Below, in pieces: positions 1 through 7,151 of a stretch of 14,892 nt of DNA (its first letter is position 1; every line of letters starts with the position of its first letter). The stretch spans positions 1-14,892 of the forward strand of contig JBCDDJ010000124.1 in the NCBI GenBank assembly GCA_039180385.1, in the 5' to 3' direction. The notes under the pieces were generated by a model. The model was not told where the DNA came from. It ran no database searches and was given only the letters and a program-made list of their open reading frames with translations. The stretch is from SIO4C1 sp039180385 (lineage in GTDB: Bacteria > Cyanobacteriota > Cyanobacteriia > Phormidesmidales > Phormidesmidaceae). The translations under genes were made by a program, and so were the position numbers.

Positions 1-83
1 GATGAGTCGATTGTCGGTGATGTTGACGGCAGATAAACCTGTCGTATGACAAAATTCGACATGGGTCTAATGGTCTAAGAGTT

Positions 84-220
84 GACATCCTCACCGGCCT
101 GAAAGCGAGGTGATTCCCTAGCTAGCAAACAGGTTACCCTGTTCATCTACTAGACGGGTAGACAGTTCAACGCGCCGTGCCGGTGACCCCGGTCTTACCA
201 GCGCTCCGTGCCCATTTTGC
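84..220 (-). ncRNA. Predicted omega RNA region at the 3' end of tnpB
   Basis: In characterised TnpB elements the guide RNA scaffold overlaps the 3' end of tnpB and the right end, and the guide is the DNA just outside the element. Here that corresponds to the last part of tnpB plus the 91-113 hairpin, read on the minus strand, with a guide taken from below about position 84. The hairpin is seen directly; the RNA and its limits are inferred by position. Confidence 0.35.
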
Positions 221-1329
221 GTCTGTGGGCCAGCTCCGGCCCCGACGTTCTCAATATTACGAGAGGCATTCTCATCTCGGTCTTGAGTGAGGCCACACCC
301 CAGGCAAACCCATTCCCGAATGGAGAGGTCGAGTTTCCCCCAGCGGTACCCGCAATCAGCACAGTATTGACTGGTGGGTTCCCATCGACTGATGATGCGT
401 GTCTCTCGGTCGATATAACGAGCTGACTTAGCCTCACACATAGTGCGCAGCTCACGCCATCCCGCCTCACTGATCGCCCTGGCCAAGCGACGGTTTTTCA
501 CCATCCCTGAGACATTGAGATCTTCCAGACAGACCACCGTATTCTCTCTAACTAGCCGAGTTGAGAGCTTATGCAGAAAGTCCTTGCGAAGATTGCGGAT
601 TTTGGCCTTGAGTTTAGCAACTTTCAACCGTGCCCGCTCTCGACGCTTCGACCCCCGCTCTCGGCGAGATAAGACCCGCTGTGCCCGTCTCAATCTGCGG
701 TTGAGCTTGGCATAACCAAGCGACTCAATCCGCTCACCATGACTCAGTACGGCAAACACTTTCAGTCCCAGATCAACGCCAACTGAAGGGTTGGCAGCTG
801 GCTCATCGATGGCTTCTACCTCGACTACGAAGCTCAGAAAGTAGCGCCCTGCCCGGTCTTTGACAACCGTTACAGAACTCGGTTCGCTGGGCAAAGGTCG
901 TGACCACTTGGTTTTGATGGCCCCAATCTTAGCTAAGTACACCTTGTTCTCCTTAATGGAGAACCCCCCTTTCCTAAACCGCGTGGTTTGTCGGTTTGAG
1001 CGTTTTTTGAATCGAGGAAATCCGACTTTGGCTCCCTGGCGATCCCCTGAGCGAGACTCAAAGAAGTTCTTGAAAGCCACCCCCAGATCCTGTATGGACT
1101 GTTGCAACGGAATATTGGATACTTCTGCCAGCCAGGCCCGTTCTGGGGTTCGCTTTGCTTGAGTAATGCACAGCTTTTGCAACTGGGCATTACTAGGCCA
1201 CTTTCCCTCAGTTCGCTTAATCAGTGCCAAAGCATCATTCCACACCACCCGGCAGCATCCAAATAGGCGAGCTAGTTGGGTCTGCTGAGGGGGAGTCGGA
1301 TAGATTCGGTACTGATAACGCGCTTTCAT
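118..1329 (-). CDS. tnpB: TnpB RNA-guided nuclease (IS200/IS605 OrfB family)
   Basis: Full-length 403-aa TnpB. Family knowledge: TnpB is an RNA-guided DNA endonuclease, ancestral to Cas12, that uses an omega RNA made from the element's right end and helps retain the element. Visible here are the N-terminal MKARYQYRIYPT start typical of OrfB, and the three RuvC-like acidic residues: Asp186 in GVDLGLK, Glu269 in VVCLEDLNV and Asp352 in QDRDENASRN. A four-cysteine zinc ribbon lies between the last two (Cys323, Cys326, Cys342, Cys345). A basic helical stretch at about 208-250 separates RuvC-I from RuvC-II. No frameshift or internal stop is present, so the nuclease appears intact. The start is ATG at 1329-1327. 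There is no tnpA partner. Confidence 0.95.
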   Translation of the reverse strand: MKARYQYRIYPTPPQQTQLARLFGCCRVVWNDALALIKRTEGKWPSNAQLQKLCITQAKRTPERAWLAEVSNIPLQQSIQDLGVAFKNFFESRSGDRQGAKVGFPRFKKRSNRQTTRFRKGGFSIKENKVYLAKIGAIKTKWSRPLPSEPSSVTVVKDRAGRYFLSFVVEVEAIDEPAANPSVGVDLGLKVFAVLSHGERIESLGYAKLNRRLRRAQRVLSRRERGSKRRERARLKVAKLKAKIRNLRKDFLHKLSTRLVRENTVVCLEDLNVSGMVKNRRLARAISEAGWRELRTMCEAKSARYIDRETRIISRWEPTSQYCADCGYRWGKLDLSIREWVCLGCGLTQDRDENASRNIENVGAGAGPQTQNGHGALVRPGSPARRVELSTRLVDEQGNLFAS

Positions 1330-1412
1330 AGTATAAATATACTATATCGAAATCTTTTGATTTCTGAAGGTTTCTAAAACAAAGCCATCCTAGAAGGACG
1401 GGGCTTGCATCC

Positions 1413-2090
1413 CTTTATTTTTGGTCAATGTCGAGTTGGACTGGTTAGCGATGAATCGAGGCGATTGTTCCGAGGTGAGTGAGGGGTTTGCTATTTGCGA
1501 TCGCACTTCAAGAGCTGCTTTATTATTCGTGTCATATGTTTTGATAAGGCTTGGATATACCACGAATAAAAACTCAACCTTATCTTGAATGATAGCCAGA
1601 GCGTTCAATCTGCTCTGCCAAACATTGCGAAGTCAAAAACAATGAGGGCAGCAAGGATCGTCAGGGTTGTAAAAAGCATCGGCACACAAGCTAAGGGTTT
1701 GCACCAATCGTATAAAGAACCTTGCCGAATAGGATGAGGGGTAAGGGGTATCCGTGAAGAAACGGGTTTTCTTCATGGACAAGCGCATCTCCTCCGTCCA
1801 GAACCTTGAAAGGCTTTTTAATGACTCCCTCGATTTCTCACTCGGGACAAATTCAAGCGACTCTTCGACTAAGCCTCTGGCAGCGGCCATCGCAGTCGAC
1901 TGGTAGAGATCCGGTTACCTGAGTAGCCTTATCAGGTTTGTAAGCAACGGTTTCCAGTGATTGCGATCTCGCCCAATCGTAGGGTAGACAATGAGACAAC
2001 TTACTCCGCATCAACGCACCAAAGATTACTAACCATTCCAACTTCAACCGATGGGTAGGAGTATGGGATGGGTGATGAGGTGCCGAATGA
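1413..2090. other. Gene-poor spacer with ambiguous small ORFs
   Basis: About 680 bases with no gene I can support. A possible 50-codon plus-strand ORF starts at GTG 1754 behind a purine-rich stretch (GTAAGGGG), with an in-frame ATG at 1775, and stops at 1906. An 85-codon minus-strand frame at 1633-1890 covers the same DNA and reads no worse, so I cannot choose between them. A HIP1 octamer lies at 1497-1504. The stretch may be decayed intergenic DNA next to the tnpB element. Confidence 0.4.
1497..1504. repeat. HIP1 octamer GCGATCGC
   Basis: Exact match to the highly iterated palindrome found across many cyanobacterial genomes. It supports a cyanobacterial host. Only one other copy was noted in this window (13027-13034). 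Confidence 0.7.
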
Positions 2091-2921
2091 TTATTGCCAA
2101 TGCCGAGCCCAATCGGGTGAAGGTGTCGGGTTTGGTTCAAGAAGCGCAAGATTTTCCTCGAACACAATTTCAGGGGGATCAATATTCAGATTTTGAATTT
2201 GAAGCTTGCCACACCGAGTAGCCACTAGTAGCCGTCCTTCGGCATCCCAATCCGCCCACTGCAGGTCATCCAATACCTCAATGTCCCCATCAGATTCCAG
2301 GGAGTAGCAGACGCGGAGGCCATCCACCGCTTGATCTACGCCGAATTCGCCGCCCGCTTGACCCAGACTTTCCAAGCACAGTAGGCGGAGGCCTCCGGGT
2401 TGGCGTTTTTGCATCCGGACATTGCGCCGCTCATCCCAAATATCTTTGGGGTGACGTGGGGGTGAGTCCGGGGCTTCCTCCCAACCCCGCCGCCGCTCAT
2501 TCGCGAATTGAACCACTGGTATCAATCTCAAGCCGTAGGGGATTGGAAGCCTCTCGTCTTCGGGGTGATCGCAACTACCGTCTTCGGTGAAGTAATAACC
2601 CCGAGTCCAGGTGCCGCAGGTGCCGAAAGCGTGGAGGGCTGTGAGCCAAGGAAGCTTCGACAGGGCGATGTAGGCCTCGCCGTGCTGCCATCTGGCGGTA
2701 GGTTTGTGGGCAAAGTAAGACAGCCATCGACCGTCTGGGGAAAGGTCGGAACGACGCGGAAAAATACGTCCCTGTAACCAAGCGCCGGGCTCATAGTGTC
2801 TTTTTTCAAGATGCCATCGTCCGATGTGAGCCCATTGAGTTGGGCCACGGCGAAAGACTGCTACTATGGGTGCTTTAGTTGCCAGAATGCAATAAATCCG
2901 AGGGGTTGCCTTTTTGGTCAT
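2091..2921 (-). CDS. Conserved hypothetical protein with beta-propeller-like repeats
   Basis: 276-aa protein of unknown function, with no signal peptide or membrane segment, so probably cytoplasmic. Two stretches look like beta-propeller strand motifs: DLSPDGRWLSYF near residue 60 and WADWDAEGRLLVAT near residue 225. Both have the small-Asp-Gly-(Arg) turn followed by a beta strand typical of WD40/TolB-like blades. Aromatic-rich segments such as HIGRWHLEKRHYEPGAW and CGTWTRGYYF, and the C-terminal SPDWARHW, look like a conserved bacterial hypothetical family as I remember it; I cannot name a Pfam entry. The start is ATG at 2921-2919 with only a weak purine-rich ribosome site (TTAGAGA). It stands alone on this strand and shows no clear operon partner. 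Confidence 0.8.
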   Translation of the reverse strand: MTKKATPRIYCILATKAPIVAVFRRGPTQWAHIGRWHLEKRHYEPGAWLQGRIFPRRSDLSPDGRWLSYFAHKPTARWQHGEAYIALSKLPWLTALHAFGTCGTWTRGYYFTEDGSCDHPEDERLPIPYGLRLIPVVQFANERRRGWEEAPDSPPRHPKDIWDERRNVRMQKRQPGGLRLLCLESLGQAGGEFGVDQAVDGLRVCYSLESDGDIEVLDDLQWADWDAEGRLLVATRCGKLQIQNLNIDPPEIVFEENLALLEPNPTPSPDWARHWQ

Positions 2922-3455
2922 TGTCTCTAATTGTCATCACCACCTGCACTTACTGTCTATTATCGGCTGGTGCGAGCGCCTCTGACTGGCTGCCGGGTCA
3001 GCAACTAGGCCAAATCATGGATACCTGGGTTAGCAATGTGCTGATCGATAAGGATAAGCACATTGCTTCATCTTCGATCAGGCTTGTTGAATATACAGTG
3101 AATCTTCTATGAAAAGACTTGTCTTCCTTCAGGATTTTTGAATAGCTTCGTCGCAAGGGTGTCTTCAGACGAGGTAACTACTCCAAGAATAGTGCAAATG
3201 TCTAAATGCCCAACGGCAACATGAGGGAGCCATGTCCGAAGCTTGAATATTTAAGATCAGCTGCGCTCAACTCAATACTTTACAGGGTAGTTGCAAAATA
3301 TCGGAATCAATCACTAAAACTGTTGATATAGAAGGTATCTACTGATTTCTCAGTAAAACAGTCAAAGTCTTTAGTGCATCTAGCTGACAGTAAGTTTGAG
3401 CTCTAGCTCATGACAGATCTTAAATGGACTTTACTTATAGAAGGGTTTGAAAAAT
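2922..3455. other. Intergenic region upstream of the PEP-CTERM gene
   Basis: About 530 bases between divergent genes. A 77-codon plus frame (2879-3112) begins inside the 5' end of the minus-strand gene and lacks a good ribosome site, so I do not call it. A stem CTTCGTC/GACGAGG at 3146-3174 has a 15-base loop. A near-palindrome TGAGCT-CT-AGCTCA lies at 3397-3410, about 45 bases before the PEP-CTERM start, and could be an operator. I see no convincing promoter boxes. Confidence 0.4.
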
Positions 3456-4058
3456 ATGACTGAACTATTGCCAAAGTTGCGCCCGATTGCGTTCGCTATG
3501 GGATTAGCCGCACTAGGCTCGGGAGTCTTCGCATTTCCAACTCTCGCCGTTGATTTCGATTTTTCATTTACAAATTTTATTGAAGATGAATTCGGGGTTG
3601 AGAGCGGAATTGTTACTGGGCGTGTTCGAGGTCTCACCGATAATGCTACGGGGCCAGCGACCTCAGTAGAGGTGCTCTCACATACTTTTGGTTTTGGTGT
3701 GGGAGAATATGTTGGCTCACCTAGCCGTAACACGTGGACGTTACAAAGTGGGATGATTACCTCTTATTCTTTCCTGAGTTTTGGCTCAGAAAATACATTG
3801 GGAGTTATGGATTCCTCCTTAAACTTGCAATATTACGAGGAATCTGATCCCTTTGCAGGTCTGACAGATGATGCGTTTGGAGTAGTATCGTCTCCTACCG
3901 ATTTGACCTTTACTCGAATCGTTGATGATTCGTCGGGAGAGCCCCCTGCAACAGTACCTGAACCCTTTACAACGTCATCCATCATTGCCTTTACCCTAGG
4001 CGGCATGGGGTTCGGTACCTGGCGTAAACACAGACTAGAGCAAAACACAAATGCATGA
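3456..4058 (+). CDS. PEP-CTERM domain secreted protein
   Basis: 200-aa exported protein. An N-terminal signal peptide (basic KLRP, then a hydrophobic stretch to about residue 30) fits a cleavage near FPTLA. The C-terminus has the full PEP-CTERM sorting signal: VPEP at 167-170, a hydrophobic helix of about 19 residues, then Arg-Lys-His-Arg at 190-193. Family knowledge: exosortase cuts near PEP, and such proteins go to the outer surface or exopolymer. The middle region is beta-rich and Ser/Thr/Gly-rich with no enzyme motif. The frame also opens at TTG 3447, but the AGAAGGG ribosome site at 3439-3445 leaves one base to the TTG and ten to the ATG at 3456, so I chose the ATG. No exosortase is in this window. 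The specific role is unknown. Confidence 0.88.
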   Translation: MTELLPKLRPIAFAMGLAALGSGVFAFPTLAVDFDFSFTNFIEDEFGVESGIVTGRVRGLTDNATGPATSVEVLSHTFGFGVGEYVGSPSRNTWTLQSGMITSYSFLSFGSENTLGVMDSSLNLQYYEESDPFAGLTDDAFGVVSSPTDLTFTRIVDDSSGEPPATVPEPFTTSSIIAFTLGGMGFGTWRKHRLEQNTNA

Positions 4059-4152
4059 TCAAGCAGTACTTGACCCCAACTATCAGAGTAAGGACTATTC
4101 GTAATAATCACTCCAAGGCTTAAGTTTAATCTGGTATACCCAATTCGTGATA

Positions 4153-4224
4153 GCAACCACTCAGCTCATGGGCTTAGTTATATCCCCGCTGACCATACAG
4201 GAGTCGATTTAGTTGAGTGGTTGC
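4153..4224. repeat. Inverted repeat closing a 50-base interval
   Basis: GCAACCACTCA at 4153-4163 is exactly complementary to TGAGTGGTTGC at 4214-4224. Three more pairs extend the helix inward to 14 bp if one G-U pair is allowed. In RNA this would close a multibranch domain that itself holds short GGG/CCC and CTG/CAG stems. Confidence 0.7.
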
Positions 4225-4273
4225 ATCCAGTACAGCAAGGCATGGAAGAATAAGGTTTTCAGCGACGAAAAAG

Positions 4274-4304
4274 GTGCAATCTAGCAGATTGTACTATTTT
4301 TTTT
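4274..4304 (+). terminator. Rho-independent terminator
   Basis: Stem GTGCAATCT (4274-4282) pairs with AGATTGTAC (4286-4294) around a 3-base AGC loop, with one G-U pair, and is followed by TA and a run of eight T on the plus strand. It ends either a long 3' UTR of the PEP-CTERM gene (215 bases downstream of its stop) or a separate small RNA. Confidence 0.75.
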
Positions 4305-4374
4305 AGGGAACGAATAGGCCAGAATTAGTCCCCTGCTGTACTATGTGATCGCTTTTCAAGGGCTCCTTCGAGAG

Positions 4375-4400
4375 TGTCTTAGAAAGTACTTTTTAAGACA
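4375..4400. repeat. 26-base near-perfect palindrome
   Basis: TGTCTTAGAAAGT followed directly by ACTTTTTAAGACA. The halves are reverse complements except for one position (G-U in RNA). With no loop it is more like a protein-binding site than a hairpin. It starts a series of TGTCT-containing motifs. Confidence 0.6.
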
Positions 4401-4412
4401 TAGTGATAATTT

Positions 4413-4552
4413 TGTCTCAATTCATGTCTCATTATGCATTTCTCAGATTGCCTTAGACCTTATGAGACACGAAAACAATTGATATAGATTGCCTTGAGGA
4501 TGTAGTGTCTACTTCAGGAGAAACAAGAACAACATTATTCTCATAATGAGAC
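4413..4552. promoter_or_regulatory. Cluster of GTCTCAT/ATGAGAC motifs
   Basis: Copies are seen at 4414-4419 (GTCTCA), 4426-4432 (GTCTCAT), 4462-4468 (ATGAGAC), and as a 13-base palindrome TCTCAT-A-ATGAGA at 4539-4551 continuing into ATGAGAC at 4546-4552. The repeated heptamer in both orientations within 140 bases suggests binding sites for one regulator. No gene start is obvious next to it. Confidence 0.35.
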
Positions 4553-4731
4553 CCATGCATCTTATCCTGGGCTATACCTTTTCCGGTGATGTGCAGAAAC
4601 CCCCAAGAGGCTTTCACCATAGGCCTTATAGCCTTGGCGTACACTTTACCTCCCTTTGGTGCCGTGAGGTCGATACTGTTTAAGCCTGGAATATCCTTTA
4701 TTCCTCTTCGGCAATGATAGACCGGTTAGAA

Positions 4732-5955
4732 TTATTTGGCATACTCCTGTATCTCCGCTGGACGCACTGTCAGGGTTTGAGTTTGCCCCCCTCGACGAAC
4801 CTTAAAACGTAGGCTTTGATTAATACGACTTGCTGCGACGATATCTTGCAACTGCTCAGCACTGAGGATAGCCTGCCCATCAATTTCGGTAATCACGTCT
4901 CCGCGCCGCAAGCCTCCTTGAGCAGCTGGGCTTTCAGGGACTACTTGAGCGATCAGAACCCCTTCTATTTCAGGTACGGTCATTAGGGAATTAGGATCCT
5001 CATTAAACTGTTTTGCAGTCTCTGGCGTTAGAGTGATCATTTGAATACCAATGAAGGGATAAGGTACTTTTTCTCCCCGAGCCAAGGCGTCTTGGATGGT
5101 CTTTGCATGATTGATCGGAATAGCAAAACCGATTCCTTGTGCTTCTGCTCGGATAGCCGTATTGATCCCAATGACTTCTCCTTGCTCATTGAGAAGAGGA
5201 CCACCTGAATTGCCAGGATTGATTGCAGCGTCTGTCTGGATAAAGTCTAGTCGCTTGTCCGGGATACCGACTTGGGAACTAGAACGATCTAAAGTACTGA
5301 CAATGCCTAAGGTAACTGTGTTATCAAGGCCGAGCGGATTTCCCAAGGCAATTGCCCAATCCCCAACCTGAAGACGATCCGAGTCTCCCGAAGGTGCTAC
5401 AGGTAAGTTATCGCCATTGATCTTAACAACTGCTAAATCTGAGAGTTCATCTGTCCCTTTGACATCCCCTTGGAAAGTTCGCCCATCTGGTAAGGTGACG
5501 GTTACCTCATCAGCCCCACTGACTACATGAGCATTGGTCAAAATGATCCCGTCATCATTCACAATAAAGCCAGAGCCCTGTCCACGCTGACGATATTCTC
5601 GAGGACGCTGCGGGAAGAAATCCGGACCAAAGAAGCGGCGAAAAAAGGGATCGTCAAAGAAAGGATCCTGAACATTGGTGGAAACGATGCGTTCTGTGTC
5701 GATGCGAACCACAGCGGGCCCGACCCGATTCACAGCAGCGGCTACAAAGTTATTTGGTGTCTCTGGAATAGGTAAGGATTCCTGAGCCAACTGAGTCGAG
5801 AGCGGGGTATCAAAAGTCGCAAGGGAAGGTAGAACCAACTTTGGAAATAATCGCAAAAACAAGAGGGTGCATACGACACTCAGGATCACAGTGATGGTGT
5901 AATTACCCACTTGATGTAGAGACCGCCAGAAATATTTGGAGTTAGATGATGCCAC
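4732..5955 (-). CDS. HtrA/Deg-family serine protease (HhoA/HhoB/HtrA type)
   Basis: 407-aa membrane-anchored serine protease that degrades misfolded proteins in the periplasm, lumen or envelope. A single hydrophobic segment at about residues 20-44 is a signal anchor. The trypsin-like domain has the complete triad: His143 in TNAHVV, Asp173 in LSDLAVV and Ser250 in NPGNSGGP. One PDZ domain follows at about 302-398 (FIGIQM to VRRGGQ), which matches the one-PDZ cyanobacterial HhoA/HhoB/HtrA proteins; I cannot tell which of the three it is. A Phe/Asp-rich loop (FFDDPFFRRFFG) at about 99-110 precedes the catalytic domain. The start is GTG at 5955-5953, set by a perfect GAGGAGG at 5966-5972, ten bases upstream. 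It lies on the same strand as hsp20 but 520 bases away, so it is probably a separate transcript in the same stress region. Confidence 0.95.
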   Translation of the reverse strand: MASSNSKYFWRSLHQVGNYTITVILSVVCTLLFLRLFPKLVLPSLATFDTPLSTQLAQESLPIPETPNNFVAAAVNRVGPAVVRIDTERIVSTNVQDPFFDDPFFRRFFGPDFFPQRPREYRQRGQGSGFIVNDDGIILTNAHVVSGADEVTVTLPDGRTFQGDVKGTDELSDLAVVKINGDNLPVAPSGDSDRLQVGDWAIALGNPLGLDNTVTLGIVSTLDRSSSQVGIPDKRLDFIQTDAAINPGNSGGPLLNEQGEVIGINTAIRAEAQGIGFAIPINHAKTIQDALARGEKVPYPFIGIQMITLTPETAKQFNEDPNSLMTVPEIEGVLIAQVVPESPAAQGGLRRGDVITEIDGQAILSAEQLQDIVAASRINQSLRFKVRRGGQTQTLTVRPAEIQEYAK

Positions 5956-5996
5956 AGCTGGATAACCTCCTCAAACATATCTTGTGTAGCTCTAAC

Positions 5997-6082
5997 AGAC
6001 GCTTCCAAACACTATCGGAGCAAGTTACCGTAATCCTGATAAGAGGCAACCAATATTCTTCGAAATTGCTCATGAAGCGTCT
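5997..6082. repeat. Inverted repeat upstream of htrA
   Basis: AGACGCTTC at 5997-6005 and GAAGCGTCT at 6074-6082 are exact reverse complements, 68 bases apart, and lie 40-130 bases before the htrA start. They could be paired operator sites or a leader stem. The role is not known. Confidence 0.5.
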
Positions 6083-6195
6083 ATTAACTTTCAATACTCC
6101 AGCAGATGCTCGCCTTTATCCCAACCTAGTATAGCCATGGAGAAATCCTAGGATGGCCCAATTGCAGCGAAACCGCAGTTAGGAGTAACTAGAAT

Positions 6196-6212
6196 CAGAA
6201 AAGTCTTTTCTG
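6196..6212. repeat. 17-base palindrome CAGAAAAG-T-CTTTTCTG
   Basis: Exact 8-base arms around a single T, about 240 bases upstream of htrA on the minus strand. The lack of a loop favours a dimeric DNA-binding protein site over an RNA hairpin. Confidence 0.45.
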
Positions 6213-6280
6213 TCATGGTTTCTAAGTATATGCTCTATATTTTGATGAAAATTGCCCCTGAATACTGAAAAATCCAAACG

Positions 6281-6309
6281 TGGCCTGGCCCAGGAGATGG
6301 GCCAGGCTA
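6281..6309 (-). terminator. Terminator-like hairpin downstream of hsp20
   Basis: Ten exact base pairs, GCCTGGCCCA with TGGGCCAGGC, around a GGAGA loop, extended to twelve with a G-U and a T-A pair. On the minus strand a run of five T follows about nine bases later. It lies about 170 bases past the hsp20 stop and probably ends that transcript, though the T-run is further from the stem than usual. Confidence 0.5.
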
Positions 6310-6420
6310 GGTAGCACTGACTTCGCCACAATGATGTTGACCACACTTCGGATAAGGTTAGCCCAACAAGCCGCTGTGAGTAATGACGTGTCATCACACC
6401 CGCAGCAGCACAACAGAGAT

Positions 6421-6459
6421 GGGTTCAGGAATCAGTGAGTCTCTCGTAATCCCGAACCC
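6421..6459 (-). repeat. Hairpin just after the hsp20 stop codon
   Basis: On the minus strand GGGTTCGGGA pairs with TCCTGAACCC (10 bp, one G-U) around a loop of about 19 bases, starting 16 bases past the stop. There is no T-run, so it may protect the mRNA 3' end rather than terminate. Confidence 0.45.
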
Positions 6460-6475
6460 AAATCACTGTGACAGC

Positions 6476-6916
6476 TTAGTTGAGGTTGACTTTGACAATC
6501 TTATTCTTTTCTTCCTCAGCCTTCGGTAAAGTTAGCGTCAGAATACCGTCCTTGTAGTCGGCTGCAACATTTTGGTGGTCAATCCGACCTGGTAGCGTCA
6601 TAACCCGCTGGAAGGAGCCATAGCGAAACTCACTACGGGTTACTCCGTCTGATTCAGTCTCGATTTCTGACTTGCGCTCGCCACTAATGGAGACGGCTTC
6701 CGCAGTCACTTGAATGTCCAAATCATCCTTGTTGATACCTGGAAGTTCCAGTCTCAAGTGATAGGTATCTGCTTGCTCTACCAGCTCAGCACTAGGGGTA
6801 AAACCGGAAATACCATTGCGATGAAGCGAAGGTGTAAAAACATCGTCAAATAAACGATTCATTTCCCGCTGGAGTGAATTGATCTCACGGGTAGGATCCC
6901 AACGAACGATTGCCAT
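6476..6916 (-). CDS. hspA: Small heat-shock protein (Hsp20 family)
   Basis: 146-aa ATP-independent holding chaperone that forms oligomers, binds unfolding proteins and, in cyanobacteria, also associates with thylakoid membranes. The N-terminal arm MAIVRWDPTREINSLQREMN is typical of cyanobacterial HspA. The alpha-crystallin domain covers about 41-132 and includes the GILTLTLPK signature at 124-132. The C-terminal tail ends in IVKVNLN, whose V-K-V matches the I/V-x-I/V motif that docks subunits. The start is ATG at 6916-6914 with an AAGGAGG ribosome site at 6924-6930, seven bases away. It is divergent from groES across a shared 452-base region, so heat-shock control of both from this region is likely. 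The gene symbol follows common cyanobacterial use. Confidence 0.95.
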   Translation of the reverse strand: MAIVRWDPTREINSLQREMNRLFDDVFTPSLHRNGISGFTPSAELVEQADTYHLRLELPGINKDDLDIQVTAEAVSISGERKSEIETESDGVTRSEFRYGSFQRVMTLPGRIDHQNVAADYKDGILTLTLPKAEEEKNKIVKVNLN

Positions 6917-7024
6917 GACAAAACCTCCTTGAACAATTAAACAACTAATGTGGTTAACAATTCAGGGACTTCACATGCCCTGTTCTGTTTGATTTCATCC
7001 TATAAAACGTCTCAAGGTTATGAA

Positions 7025-7040
7025 GTTCGGTTTTCCGAAA
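7025..7040. promoter_or_regulatory. K-box-like palindrome
   Basis: GTTCGG-TTTT-CCGAAA, in which TTCGG and CCGAA are exact arms. As I recall it, the Anabaena groESL K-box has the form GTTCGG-N4-CCNNAC, and this site differs at the last base. It lies 109 bases upstream of hsp20 and about 340 upstream of groES, so hsp20 may be its main target. Confidence 0.45.
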
Positions 7041-7123
7041 ATGGTGAGTTGTAATTACACCCCAATCAGGCTTTTGGGAGTGATCCCCCCATCCAAAGTA
7101 CGGCAAACCTCACTTTTTTTGAC

Positions 7124-7151
7124 TTGTCAGCACCAGAGCTGAACTTGTAAA
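7124..7151 (+). promoter_or_regulatory. groESL promoter P1
   Basis: TTGTCA (-35, 7124-7129), a 16-base spacer, then TGTAAA (-10, 7146-7151). CIRCE begins at the next base, so the transcript would start inside it, which is the usual geometry for HrcA repression. The leader would be about 210 bases long. Confidence 0.55.

Larger units (their letters stand above)
84..1412 (-). mobile_element. tnpB-only IS200/IS605-group insertion element
   Basis: A single tnpB gene is bracketed by short end hairpins in the arrangement typical of IS200/IS605-group elements, and there is no Y1 transposase (tnpA) beside it. The end downstream of tnpB has a TCACC/GGTGA stem at 91-113. The end upstream has an imperfect stem at about 1384-1404, built on TCCT/AGGA plus flanking CC/GG pairs. 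Such elements have no terminal inverted repeats and make no target duplication, so the exact boundaries given here are estimates. Without tnpA the element should need a TnpA in trans to move. Confidence 0.75.
4059..4731. other. Structured gene-free gap between the PEP-CTERM gene and htrA
   Basis: About 670 bases without a supported protein gene. It holds a widely spaced inverted repeat (4153-4224), a good plus-strand terminator (4274-4304), a 26-base palindrome (4375-4400) and a cluster of GTCTCAT/ATGAGAC motifs to 4552. From about 4560 to 4730 several frames are open on both strands. One minus frame, starting at GTG 4644 behind AGGGAGG, runs to 4453 but extends upstream without a start, so it could be a gene remnant. 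None is convincing. Confidence 0.5.
5956..6475. other. htrA upstream region and hsp20 3' region, no gene
   Basis: 520 bases between two minus-strand genes. The frames present here do not resemble proteins. It holds an inverted repeat in the htrA upstream region (5997-6082), an exact 17-base palindrome (6196-6212), a terminator-like hairpin (6281-6309), a small dyad ATGAC-GT-GTCAT at 6383-6394, and a hairpin just after the hsp20 stop (6421-6459). Confidence 0.6.

Noticed and set aside
1..62. Short frames at the left edge: a plus frame ending MLTADKPVV and a minus frame from ATG 62 starting MSNFVIRQVY
   Set aside because: Too little sequence to choose between them. Neither has a ribosome site or a known motif, so no partial gene is called.
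64..78. Direct repeat GGTCTAA-T-GGTCTAA beside the element's right end
   Set aside because: Two short copies only. IS200/IS605 elements do not make target duplications, so it is probably chance.
1853..2182. 109-codon minus-strand ORF
   Set aside because: It overlaps the 276-aa gene in another frame, is rich in His/Arg/Ser with no domain character, and lacks a clear ribosome site.
2070..2220. Plus-strand frame starting near 2061-2085 and ending at 2220, reading plausibly (IIANAEPNRVKVSGLVQE)
   Set aside because: It lies antisense over the C-terminus of the 276-aa minus-strand gene, whose own frame is uninterrupted to a typical SPDWARHW end. I take it as a shadow.
2879..3112. 77-codon plus-strand ORF with a signal-peptide-like hydrophobic stretch
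   Set aside because: It begins inside the minus-strand gene, has no ribosome site, and its second half has no recognisable features.
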